From JBECKS01 sp040235395 (GTDB taxonomy: Bacteria; Pseudomonadota; Gammaproteobacteria; Pseudomonadales; JBECKS01), in assembly GCA_040235395.1 (NCBI GenBank), contig JBECKS010000228.1, positions 1 to 5,813 on the forward strand: DNA of 5,813 bases. The letters run 5' to 3'. A program made the position numbers and the translations under genes. Positions 1 to 5,511 of the stretch are shown here, in pieces (the first letter of the stretch is position 1; each line of letters starts with the position of its first letter). The notes below the pieces were generated by a model. It ran no database searches and was not told where the DNA came from. It saw only the letters and a list, made by a program, of their open reading frames with translations.

Positions 1-816
1 TCTTCAGTGAGTTATGCGGTGCAGAACCTGGAATCAGAACTGGGGGTGAGACTGTTTAGCCTTCAGGGTAGGAAAGCAGTGCTCACTGAACAGGGCAAGC
101 AGCTTTATGCCCGTGCGCAGGTGTTGGTGGAAGATGCTGATCGCATCGAACAGGCGGCACGGCAAATGGCGCAAACGGGTTTGTCTGAGATTGGCATCGC
201 TATGGATGCCATCTTCCCGGATTGGGTGATGTTGGAAGTCATGGCGAAGTTTAATCAACGTTATCCTGATGTTCGTGTACAGCTTTGGGAAACGGTGTTG
301 GGCGGCACCGACGAAGCCTTGATAGAAAAGCGTGTAAATCTGGCAGTGAGTTCAAATATTCCTACGGGTTTTTTGGGCAAGCAGTTGATGCGGGTACGCT
401 TTGTTGCAGTAGCCCATCCTGACCATGTACTTCATGGTTTCAGTGATGGAAGTTTGGATTGGTCGGAATTAAAGAAGCACCGTCAGCTGGTGGTGCGTGA
501 TACGGGTATCAAATATAAACGGGATGCGCGTACCTGGTTGCGAGCTGAACAGCGCTGGACGGTGAGCCATATTCGAACCGCGATACGAGCAGTTTGTATG
601 GGTGAGGGTTTTGGTTGGTATCCTGAAGTGATTATCAGGGAAGACTTAGAGCAGGGTTTGTTGAAACCCTTGCCATTAAAAGAAGGGCTGGAACGTTTTG
701 CAGATTTGCATCTGGTTTATGCTGATGGGGATTCGGTTCCAGCTTTGGTGAAGGAGTTTGCTGATATGCTAGTGTTGGCAGTGGAGCAACATCGCTGCTG
801 TGCGAATCAGGAATAA
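1..816 (+). CDS. LysR-family transcriptional regulator, 3' part (N-terminus outside window)
   Basis: The reading frame is open from base 1 and ends at TAA 814-816, giving 271 visible residues of a protein that is normally about 300. The first visible residues (SSVSYAVQNLESELGVRLF) are the recognition helix and following part of a LysR winged helix-turn-helix, followed by the typical GR-A-LTEQG wing. About 30 N-terminal residues therefore lie upstream, and the GTG at base 7 is an internal valine, not a start. A linker helix (roughly residues 35-60 of the visible part) leads into a periplasmic-binding-protein-like effector domain, with the usual 'F...YPDVRVQL' and 'G.G.GWYPE' segments. Family knowledge: LysR proteins bind DNA as tetramers and respond to a small-molecule ligand. 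The ligand here is unknown. The next gene begins 16 nt downstream on the same strand, so co-transcription is possible; whether it is a regulatory target is inference only. Confidence 0.93.
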   Translation, partial: SSVSYAVQNLESELGVRLFSLQGRKAVLTEQGKQLYARAQVLVEDADRIEQAARQMAQTGLSEIGIAMDAIFPDWVMLEVMAKFNQRYPDVRVQLWETVLGGTDEALIEKRVNLAVSSNIPTGFLGKQLMRVRFVAVAHPDHVLHGFSDGSLDWSELKKHRQLVVRDTGIKYKRDARTWLRAEQRWTVSHIRTAIRAVCMGEGFGWYPEVIIREDLEQGLLKPLPLKEGLERFADLHLVYADGDSVPALVKEFADMLVLAVEQHRCCANQE

Positions 817-818
817 CG

Positions 819-824
819 AAGGGG
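819..824 (+). promoter_or_regulatory. Shine-Dalgarno that sets a GTG start at 833
   Basis: AAGGGG lies 8 nt before GTG 833-835. The frame is open further upstream to a GTG at 800, but that codon sits inside the LysR gene and lacks a ribosome site. The ATG at 829-831 is out of frame and stops after three codons. GTG 833 is therefore the best start; ATG 848 is the fallback. Confidence 0.7.
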
Positions 825-832
825 AAAAATGC

Positions 833-1639
833 GTGTCTGAATTTTTCATGCAACATCAACAGGAATTTCGTTTAGGCATTTTTGCTGCAGCGCTTTTGAT
901 ATTCATGATGCTTGAAAATATTTTCCCCAGAAGAAAAAAAAGCCTGCCACTTATCACACACTATTTAAATAATCTTTCTCTCTCTGTTGTTAACAGTGTG
1001 CTTGTAAAGGTGTTATTTCCCTTAGGTGTTTTTTCTTTCACCTTGTTTCTGGAAAAAAAGGAATGGGGTTTGTTTTACCTAATTAATCTTCCAGCATGGT
1101 TAGAGATTTTTATTGCTATCGTGTTACTGGATTTGCTGATTTATTTTCAACACGTCATTTTCCACAAAGTGCCTGTGCTGTGGCGTTTGCATCGTGTGCA
1201 TCATGCAGATGTTGATCTGGATGTGAGTAGTGGGGTGCGTTTTCATCCTATTGAAATTCTGTTGTCGATGTTAATCAAAATGCTTACAGTTATGCTTTTA
1301 GGTGTTTCACCGATAGCCGTGATGATGTTTGAAATTATTCTCAATGCCACCGCAATGTTTAATCACAGTAATCTGCGTTTTCCCTTAGGCGTGGATGCAA
1401 TTATTCGCAAGATTCTGGTAACGCCAGATATGCACCGCATTCATCATTCCATTATCAGAAAAGAGTGTGATAGTAATTACGGTTTTAATGTGTCGTGGTG
1501 GGATCGTTTATTCAGAACCTATACGGCCTTACCTCAAGATGGGCATTTGGGCATGACGCTAGGTTTAAATGATTTCAGGCAGAAGCATGACCAACAGGTT
1601 CATCATTTGTTGATGCAACCTTTCAAGAATGAAGGCTAA
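833..1639 (+). CDS. Sterol desaturase / fatty acid hydroxylase family membrane protein
   Basis: This is a 268-residue integral membrane protein of the fatty acid hydroxylase superfamily (non-haem di-iron oxygenases that hydroxylate or desaturate lipid chains or sterols). The histidine clusters expected to hold the iron pair are all present, numbered from the GTG start: HVIFH at 107-111, HRVHH at 120-124, H138 in 'RFHP', H178 in 'FNHSN', and HRIHH at 201-205. This is the standard HX3H / HX2HH / HX2HH pattern, so the enzyme looks intact. Hydrophobic segments lie near residues 14-30, 48-73, 86-106 and 140-170, placing the histidines on the cytoplasmic face as in the family. A 'NYGFNVSWWDRLFRTY' stretch near 215-230 is also characteristic. 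The substrate cannot be assigned: bacterial members act on varied lipids, carotenoids and ether lipids. The next gene starts 2 nt after the stop, so the two are almost certainly co-transcribed. Confidence 0.92.
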   Translation: MSEFFMQHQQEFRLGIFAAALLIFMMLENIFPRRKKSLPLITHYLNNLSLSVVNSVLVKVLFPLGVFSFTLFLEKKEWGLFYLINLPAWLEIFIAIVLLDLLIYFQHVIFHKVPVLWRLHRVHHADVDLDVSSGVRFHPIEILLSMLIKMLTVMLLGVSPIAVMMFEIILNATAMFNHSNLRFPLGVDAIIRKILVTPDMHRIHHSIIRKECDSNYGFNVSWWDRLFRTYTALPQDGHLGMTLGLNDFRQKHDQQVHHLLMQPFKNEG

Positions 1640-1641
1640 TA

Positions 1642-2031
1642 ATGAATGTTAATAAAATCAGTTTTGTATGGAATGCTGACTTTAGTGTGGCAGGTGGGAT
1701 AAACGCCCTGCAGGAACTGGTAACCGGAGAACACAGTTGTTCCCTTTGTGAAATTGCTTACCACAAGGTAAGGCAAACAAAAGAGTGGAAAAACTACAAG
1801 AAAGTCTTAAAACAGAAATTTGATTGCGAGATTGAAGAACCTTGCAAGAACTAGTTAAGCAAGGAGCTCTATGAAGCCAGTGGAGGTGAGTTTCCAGCGG
1901 TGTTAATTCACACAAATAAGGGTATAGTAAGGCTGCTGGCGGGCAAGGCTATTGATGACTGTGACGGTAGTTTTGAATGTTTCCAGAGCAAGCTTGAGCA
2001 AGCCTTCGACACGTTAGCGAAATCACAATAA
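1642..2031 (+). pseudogene. Small CxxC protein gene interrupted by an in-frame TAG
   Basis: ATG 1642, preceded by GAAGG at 1631-1635, opens a frame that meets TAG at 1852-1854 (codon 71). It then continues without another stop for 58 codons to TAA 2029-2031, in the same frame. The two halves read as one protein: an N-terminal part with 'NADFSVAGGINAL' and a CSLCEI motif (C33, C36), further cysteines at 62 and 68, then 'ELYEASGGEFPAVLIHTNKG', 'LLAGKAIDDC' and a final amphipathic helix with C107 and C113. I recall small uncharacterised proteobacterial proteins with a CSLCEI motif, but no function is known to me. The CxxC and the later 'FPA' loosely suggest a thioredoxin-like or metal-binding fold; that is a guess. 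The break may be a true nonsense mutation (CAG, TGG or TAC/TAT by one base), a sequencing error, or readthrough. A 70-residue truncated product would otherwise be made. It is tightly coupled to the upstream hydroxylase-family gene (2-nt gap). Confidence 0.75.
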
Positions 2032-2049
2032 ATAAAAAGGGGATAATTT

Positions 2050-2466
2050 ATGAAATTCAGAATGCTATTAATTGCCGCCATGATGGCTGGTTTTATGGGT
2101 ACTGCTTATGCTGAAAAACCAGAGTGGGCAGGTAAAGGTAAGCCAACCGATGAGCAGAAAGCTGCGCACAAGGAAGCCATGACATCCAAGCATGACGACA
2201 AGATGAAAAAAGACAAGAAAGGCAAGGATGGCGACGACATGGAAGGCATGCATGAAGACATGGGCGAAGGTATGGAAGACATGCATGATGGCGACATGAT
2301 GAAAAAAGACAAGAAAGGCAAGGATGGCGACGACATGATGGAAGGCGAAGATGAAGGTGAAGAGGGCATGGAAGAGAAGAAAGCAAAACCTGGCCCTAAA
2401 GGAGATGGTGGAGCCAAAAAATCATCACCTAAAAAAGAAAAAGAGTGGTATAACTTCTGGGATTAA
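2050..2466 (+). CDS. Exported Met/Asp/Glu/Lys-rich repeat protein
   Basis: A 138-residue protein with a good ribosome site (AAAAGGGG just upstream). Residues 1-21 form a signal peptide (basic start, Met/Ala-rich core, predicted cut AYA|EK), so it is exported to the periplasm or beyond. The mature part begins EKPEWAGKGKP, a motif I recall from small gammaproteobacterial exported proteins. It then becomes highly charged, with a 13-residue block MKKDKKGKDGDDM at 52-64 repeated exactly at 84-96. Between the copies lies an acidic, Met- and His-containing stretch (EGMHEDMGEGMEDMHDGDM). The C-terminus returns to Lys-rich sequence and closes with an aromatic EWYNFWD. There is no cysteine. The mature chain is probably disordered; Met, His and acidic residues could bind metal cations, but this is inference. 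It appears monocistronic, ending at an intrinsic terminator 21 nt downstream. The function is unknown. Confidence 0.85.
   Translation: MKFRMLLIAAMMAGFMGTAYAEKPEWAGKGKPTDEQKAAHKEAMTSKHDDKMKKDKKGKDGDDMEGMHEDMGEGMEDMHDGDMMKKDKKGKDGDDMMEGEDEGEEGMEEKKAKPGPKGDGGAKKSSPKKEKEWYNFWD
2202..2337 (+). repeat. Exact 40-nt direct repeat inside the Met/Asp/Lys-rich gene
   Basis: Bases 2202-2241 and 2298-2337 are identical over 40 nt and start 96 nt (32 codons) apart, so the frame is kept. Each encodes the same MKKDKKGKDGDDM block. Similarity continues imperfectly for about 12 nt upstream (GACGACAAGATG versus GGCGACATGATG). The lack of any synonymous change suggests recent duplication or gene conversion rather than ancient repeat structure. 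Confidence 0.9.
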
Positions 2467-2486
2467 TATCCAGATAATAGAAAACG

Positions 2487-2516
2487 AAAAGGCCGCTTTA
2501 ATCAGCGGTCTTTTTT
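2487..2516 (+). terminator. Rho-independent terminator after the exported protein gene
   Basis: A 7-bp stem (GGCCGCT at 2491-2497 with AGCGGTC at 2504-2510, one G-U pair) has a 6-nt loop and is followed by six T at 2511-2516. Four A bases at 2487-2490 can extend the stem into the T run. It ends the gene that stops at 2466 and separates it from the membrane protein gene at 2565. Confidence 0.88.
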
Positions 2517-2552
2517 ATTGTGGAACTTGTTTTAATAAAAAATAAATAAAAA

Positions 2553-2558
2553 AAGGAG
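2553..2558 (+). promoter_or_regulatory. Shine-Dalgarno that sets the start at ATG 2565
   Basis: AAGGAG directly abuts the upstream ATG 2559 but lies 6 nt before ATG 2565, which is the usual spacing. The start at 2565 (MDRMFVISGM) is therefore preferred over the start two codons earlier. Confidence 0.75.
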
Positions 2559-2564
2559 ATGTTT

Positions 2565-2948
2565 ATGGATCGTATGTTTGTGATTAGTGGCATGACCTAT
2601 GCGGTGTTAGGTATGTTGTTGGGTATTTCCATGGCGGTGAGCAAGGATCATGGTCAATTGGTTGCTCATGCTCATATTATGTTGGTGGGTTTTGTGGTGT
2701 CTTTTATTTATGGACTTTGCCACAAGCTGTGGTTAAACAACGACAGCTCAAAGTTGGCATGGGCGCAGTTCGCCTTGCATCAGTTGGGTGCTATCTGTTT
2801 AGCTGTTGGATTATTCCTCTTATACGGAAACTATATTGACATGGAAAAAATTGATCCGGTTCTTGGTATGGGATCGAATGCGGTTTTGTTGGCAATGATT
2901 CTGATGATTGTTATGTTCCTTCGTTCAGGAAAAAAACATCAGGAATAA
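2565..2948 (+). CDS. Four-helix membrane protein with HAH motif, resembling a single-domain cbb3 oxidase subunit I relative
   Basis: A 127-residue inner-membrane protein with four predicted helices, roughly residues 5-25, 36-56, 66-88 and 103-120. Helix 2 begins with AHAHIMLVGFV (H35, H37); H29 lies just before it, H53 ends it, and H72 starts helix 3. The order 'HAH..LVGF', a short positively charged turn, 'A.FALHQLG', 'GN' and 'G.NAVLLAMILM' matches what I recall of small proteins annotated as cytochrome-oxidase-subunit-I-like (cbb3 type) that have only about four helices. The histidines could ligate haem, but it is far too short for a catalytic oxidase subunit (about 12 helices). Similar small proteins are sometimes mislabelled 'TonB-dependent receptor' in databases; nothing here supports that. 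It sits alone between two terminators, so it is probably a single-gene transcript. The role is unknown; a haem-binding or respiratory accessory function is inference. Confidence 0.82.
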   Translation: MDRMFVISGMTYAVLGMLLGISMAVSKDHGQLVAHAHIMLVGFVVSFIYGLCHKLWLNNDSSKLAWAQFALHQLGAICLAVGLFLLYGNYIDMEKIDPVLGMGSNAVLLAMILMIVMFLRSGKKHQE

Positions 2949-2961
2949 GATTTTTAAAAGT

Positions 2962-3001
2962 AAAAAGCCGTATCAGTGTTTAAACATTGATACGGCTTTT
3001 T
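2962..3001. terminator. Bidirectional intrinsic terminator (40-nt near-perfect palindrome)
   Basis: Bases 2962-3001 are self-complementary about an axis between 2981 and 2982, with only one non-Watson-Crick pair (G2976 with T2987). The GC-rich part AGCCG/CGGCT is flanked by an A run on the left (2962-2966) and a T run on the right (2997-3002). It therefore has terminator form on both strands. It lies between convergent genes ending at 2948 (plus) and 3033 (minus) and probably serves both. Confidence 0.88.
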
Positions 3002-3032
3002 TATTTGTTAACAAGTTAATGAAGGATATTAA

Positions 3033-3290
3033 TTAATGGGGTTCCCTCCAGGGAATACCTTCATCAAAATCATTTCTTGCAAGCAATTCCTTTTTCACTT
3101 CCTTGATAAAATTATTATCCATTTTGCAAACCTTGAGATTATGTAGTTTCAGGATTTGCCAGAGCTTTCTACTTGAAAGCTTGTTTAGCTCGGTATCTAT
3201 TTCTAATTGATGTTCGAACTGGTGCTCTTCATTCAAAAAAAGGGCTTGGGTTTCATTAGTTCTTTTTCTTTGACGATCAATCGTTATCAT
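3033..3290 (-). CDS. Small charged protein of unknown function
   Basis: An 85-residue minus-strand protein. Two ATG codons stand in tandem (3293 and 3290); AGGA at 3297-3300 is spaced better for the one at 3290, though 3293 is possible. The protein has no signal peptide or membrane segment. It is mixed-charge and probably helical: a basic start (DRQRKR), an acidic/His stretch 'NEEHQFEHQLEID', then 'LSSRKLWQILKLHNLKV' and 'NFIKEVKKELLARNDF', ending EGIPWREPH. The pattern resembles a small helical bundle, but I recognise no named family. It is convergent with the membrane protein gene and shares its terminator. It has its own plausible ribosome site and a candidate promoter upstream, which supports it being real. 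It stands between the terminator of the phosphate genes and the shared palindrome, so it is a separate transcript. Confidence 0.68.
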   Translation of the reverse strand: MITIDRQRKRTNETQALFLNEEHQFEHQLEIDTELNKLSSRKLWQILKLHNLKVCKMDNNFIKEVKKELLARNDFDEGIPWREPH

Positions 3291-3306
3291 CATCTTTCCT
3301 CTTGTT

Positions 3307-3335
3307 GTTTATTCGCGAGGGATGATGCATGTCAA
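3307..3335 (-). promoter_or_regulatory. Candidate sigma-70 promoter for the small minus-strand gene
   Basis: Read on the minus strand, a perfect TTGACA (3335-3330) is followed after 17 nt by ATAAAC (3312-3307), a weak -10. It lies just upstream of the gene starting at 3290. The -35 and spacing are good, but the -10 is poor and the implied 5' leader is very short. Confidence 0.4.
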
Positions 3336-3398
3336 TAATGAAGTTAAAACAAATTGAATATAAAGATTATGTTAAGAGTTTTAAAAAGAATGTGGGCT

Positions 3399-3423
3399 AA
3401 AAGGCACCTTTAAGCGCCTTTTT
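3399..3423 (-). terminator. Rho-independent terminator of the phosphate operon
   Basis: On the minus strand AAGGCGC pairs with GTGCCTT across a 6-nt loop, with one G-U pair, followed by a T run ending near 3399. On the plus strand the same position would be an A-C mismatch, so the structure favours the minus strand. It lies 18 nt beyond the transporter stop codon. Confidence 0.75.
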
Positions 3424-3441
3424 AAAGAAAAAATAAATTTT

Positions 3442-4710
3442 TCACACTACAAAAATACCTTGAAGGATGTAGAAAAAGAGAATGGAAAGACCTGCGCCCG
3501 CTGGCAAAGTGATAATCCATGAGGTGAAGATGGTGCCAACAACTTTCAAGTCGATGGCGCCAATTCCTCGTGCCATACCTACACCAAGTACAGCACCAAC
3601 AAGCGTGTGAGTTGTTGAGACAGGAATACCCATGCCTGAGGCAATTACCACTGTTGCAGCTGCAGCAAGTTCAGCAGCAAAACCTCTTGATGGTGTGAGT
3701 TCAGTAATTTTTTTACCGATGGTGGCGATTACGCGATAACCCAGCGTTGCCAAACCAACAACAATGCCCGCACCACCGAGTAAAAGTATCCATACTGGTG
3801 TTGATGATTTACTTAGTACTTCGCCGTTATGCTCAATAACTCCAACCACAGCAGCAAGTGGGCCAATAGCATTTGCAACATCATTTGAACCGTGAGCAAA
3901 AGCCATGGCACAAGCAGTAAACACCATAAGCACAGCAAAAACTTTTTCTACATTATCAAAACGATTACCTAATTGTTCGATGGGTTTTGGCTCGATACGG
4001 CTTAATAAAATCTTTCCAATAATGGCGACAATAAGGCCACCGATAACGCCATAAATTGCACTTTGGGTCATGCTCAAGTCTAGGCCAACATGTTTTAAGC
4101 CTTTAAGACAGGTCACCATGGTAATCAGTAAGCCTGTAAGGAACATATAAAAGGGAACGAAGGTTTTCGCTTTTTCAAAAGGATCATTTTCATTAAGGAT
4201 CAGTCGTTGGACACTTTTGAAAAGAATGAAAGCGATGGTGCCTGATATCAGTGGTGAAGTTACCCAACTGGCTACTATGGTTCCAACTTTTGACCAGGCA
4301 ACGGCATCAACACTGATGCCTACGGCAGCAAAACCAACGATAGCACCGACAATGGAATGCGTGGTTGATACAGGCCAACCAAAAGCCGTTGCGATAAGCA
4401 ACCAGATTGCCGCAGCAAGTAGTGAAGACATCATGCCGAAAATAAGAAGTTCGGGGGAATCTGTTAATACGTTTGAATCAATAATGCCTTTACGAATGGT
4501 TGAGGTGACTTCGCCGCCTGCCAGGGAGGCGCCGGCAAATTCAAAAATCATGGCGATGATAATCGCTTGTTTGATAGTGATAGCTTTTGATCCAACGGAT
4601 GTTCCCATAGCGTTAGCAACATCATTGGCACCTACGCCCCATGCCATAAAAAAAGCAAAGCATGCAGTAACTATAAGTAGTAGTGGGCCGTATTCAGCAA
4701 TAATTTCCAT
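3442..4710 (-). CDS. PiT-family inorganic phosphate transporter
   Basis: A 422-residue inner-membrane transporter of the PHO4/PiT family (Pfam PF01384), full length. Members move phosphate, usually as a metal-phosphate complex, driven by protons or Na+ according to lineage. Both halves of the internal inverted repeat carry the signature: GANDVANAMG at 27-36 and GSNDVANAIG at 274-283. The paired PVSTTH motifs lie at 113-118 and 363-368. About ten or more hydrophobic helices are visible, with a hydrophilic central loop near residues 170-185 and 238-256. The stop is TGA, the only TGA terminus among the genes here. ATG 4710 is preceded on the minus strand by a GAGAG ribosome site. The gene follows the DUF47 accessory gene by 29 nt, with phoU upstream of that. 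This order is typical of low-affinity phosphate uptake modules. I do not assign pitA or pitB; a sulfate or other anion role is possible in the wider family but less likely in this context. Confidence 0.95.
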   Translation of the reverse strand: MEIIAEYGPLLLIVTACFAFFMAWGVGANDVANAMGTSVGSKAITIKQAIIIAMIFEFAGASLAGGEVTSTIRKGIIDSNVLTDSPELLIFGMMSSLLAAAIWLLIATAFGWPVSTTHSIVGAIVGFAAVGISVDAVAWSKVGTIVASWVTSPLISGTIAFILFKSVQRLILNENDPFEKAKTFVPFYMFLTGLLITMVTCLKGLKHVGLDLSMTQSAIYGVIGGLIVAIIGKILLSRIEPKPIEQLGNRFDNVEKVFAVLMVFTACAMAFAHGSNDVANAIGPLAAVVGVIEHNGEVLSKSSTPVWILLLGGAGIVVGLATLGYRVIATIGKKITELTPSRGFAAELAAAATVVIASGMGIPVSTTHTLVGAVLGVGMARGIGAIDLKVVGTIFTSWIITLPAGAGLSILFFYILQGIFVV

Positions 4711-4739
4711 AACGAACTCTCAACAATTTAGTAATTAAA

Positions 4740-5420
4740 TTAACGGGCAACGATGACGTGAATCTGGTCACCTACTTTCTGTGCAGCATCTGCAAGGTTG
4801 CCGATGAGTTCGAAAATTTTGTAAAAGAACATGACATCGATGGGTGAAAGTTCTTTTTCAATGTCATGTAGGCTTGAGCGGATTAATACTTGAAGACGGT
4901 CTGATTCTGTTTCCAGTTCTTCAAGTCTTACAATCAGTTTTTCAATCCATTCCACTTCGCGACCGCCAAATCCGGTTTCAATCAGTTCATCGAGTTCGTG
5001 AACGACTGTGTTGGCTTCTTCAACGGTTTTAATGGATGCTGAGATGTAAGTTCTTAGAGGCTCCTGAAGCTGTTCAGGTGTTTGCATTTTCCTGCCAAGA
5101 ATAATGCCTGCAATATCTTTTGCTGTGTTGGCAACGTTGTCCTGTTTGGATAAAAGCTCGAGCAAATCATTACGACTGATGGGCATGAACAGACTTTTGG
5201 GCAAGTTTAGACGGATATTTTTTTTATCATCATCTGCCTGGTTTTCGATTTCGCGGATTTCGTTGTAGAGGCTTTCTACTTTTTGCCAGTCCTTGGTAAA
5301 ACTTGCCTCAATGAACTCGTTTAGTTTAAGGGAGCAGCTATTCACCTTTGACATGTGTTGCTGTAGTGGGCGAATGGGGGAATGACTGAATAAACGGGAA
5401 AAGGTGCTAGACGGTGCCAT
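4740..5420 (-). CDS. DUF47 / PhoU-like Pit accessory protein (TIGR00153 family)
   Basis: A 226-residue cytoplasmic, almost wholly helical protein of the DUF47 (PhoU_div) family, full length. The N-terminus 'FSRLFSHSPIRPLQQHMSKV' is typical of proteobacterial members and supports ATG 5420. PhoU-like acidic motifs that may bind metal ions are visible: 'EIENQADDDKK' near 58-67, 'RNDLLELLSKQDNVANTAKDIAG' near 83-105, 'ELETESDRL' near 168-176, and 'ELIGNLADAAQKVGD' near 204-218. Family knowledge: these genes sit directly beside pit-type transporters and are thought to modulate them, much as PhoU modulates Pst. Here the transporter follows by 29 nt on the same strand. No strong ribosome site precedes the start; a weak GAGA lies 7 nt upstream, inside one arm of a perfect inverted repeat, so translation may be structure-controlled. 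Confidence 0.93.
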   Translation of the reverse strand: MAPSSTFSRLFSHSPIRPLQQHMSKVNSCSLKLNEFIEASFTKDWQKVESLYNEIREIENQADDDKKNIRLNLPKSLFMPISRNDLLELLSKQDNVANTAKDIAGIILGRKMQTPEQLQEPLRTYISASIKTVEEANTVVHELDELIETGFGGREVEWIEKLIVRLEELETESDRLQVLIRSSLHDIEKELSPIDVMFFYKIFELIGNLADAAQKVGDQIHVIVAR

Positions 5421-5424
5421 AAGG

Positions 5425-5471
5425 TAATCTCGCTCGCGAAGTTGGGTGAGGTTGATTTGCGAGCGAGATTA
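5425..5471 (-). repeat. Perfect 13-bp inverted repeat in the DUF47 leader
   Basis: Bases 5425-5437 and 5459-5471 are perfect reverse complements (TAATCTCGCTCGC and its complement), separated by 21 nt. On the minus-strand RNA the second arm ends 4 nt before the DUF47 start codon and includes its only candidate ribosome site. No T run follows, so it is not an intrinsic terminator. It may be a translation-controlling hairpin or a repressor operator. Confidence 0.85.
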
Positions 5472-5496
5472 TAAGCTTGGTAGGGGTGTGATGAAA
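5468..5496 (-). promoter_or_regulatory. Candidate promoter for the DUF47-pit pair
   Basis: Read on the minus strand, a perfect TATAAT (5473-5468) lies about 48 nt before the DUF47 start codon. The -35 position 17 nt upstream (TTTCAT, 5496-5491) matches the consensus poorly, suggesting a weak or activator-dependent promoter. I could not find a convincing PhoB box. Confidence 0.45.
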
Positions 5497-5511
5497 TGAT
5501 TTAAGGCAATC

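Noticed and set aside
800..832. Upstream GTG 800 as start of the hydroxylase-family gene
   Set aside because: It lies within the LysR gene without a ribosome site; GTG 833 has AAGGGG at proper spacing.
1871..1906. ATG 1871 preceded by AAGGAG as a restart after the amber codon
   Set aside because: The spacing is only 4 nt and the frame is wrong; it encodes 11 residues and stops, so it cannot rescue the downstream half.
2068..2417. Three overlapping minus-strand frames rich in Ser/Pro/Cys/His
   Set aside because: They are complements of the repetitive Lys/Asp/Met codons of the exported protein gene, with no start signals of their own.
2511..2536. Possible promoter for the four-helix membrane protein with TTTAAT at 2531-2536
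   Set aside because: The region is so A/T-rich that -10-like hexamers arise by chance, and no -35 stands at proper spacing outside the terminator T run.
3294..3398. Search for a small RNA or repeat in the AT-rich gap
   Set aside because: Apart from the candidate promoter, no stable stem, repeat or further terminator is visible.
4217..4738. 173-codon plus-strand open frame opposite the transporter gene
   Set aside because: It is fully antisense to the conserved PiT gene, has no ribosome site or recognisable protein, and is explained by the codon bias of the real gene.
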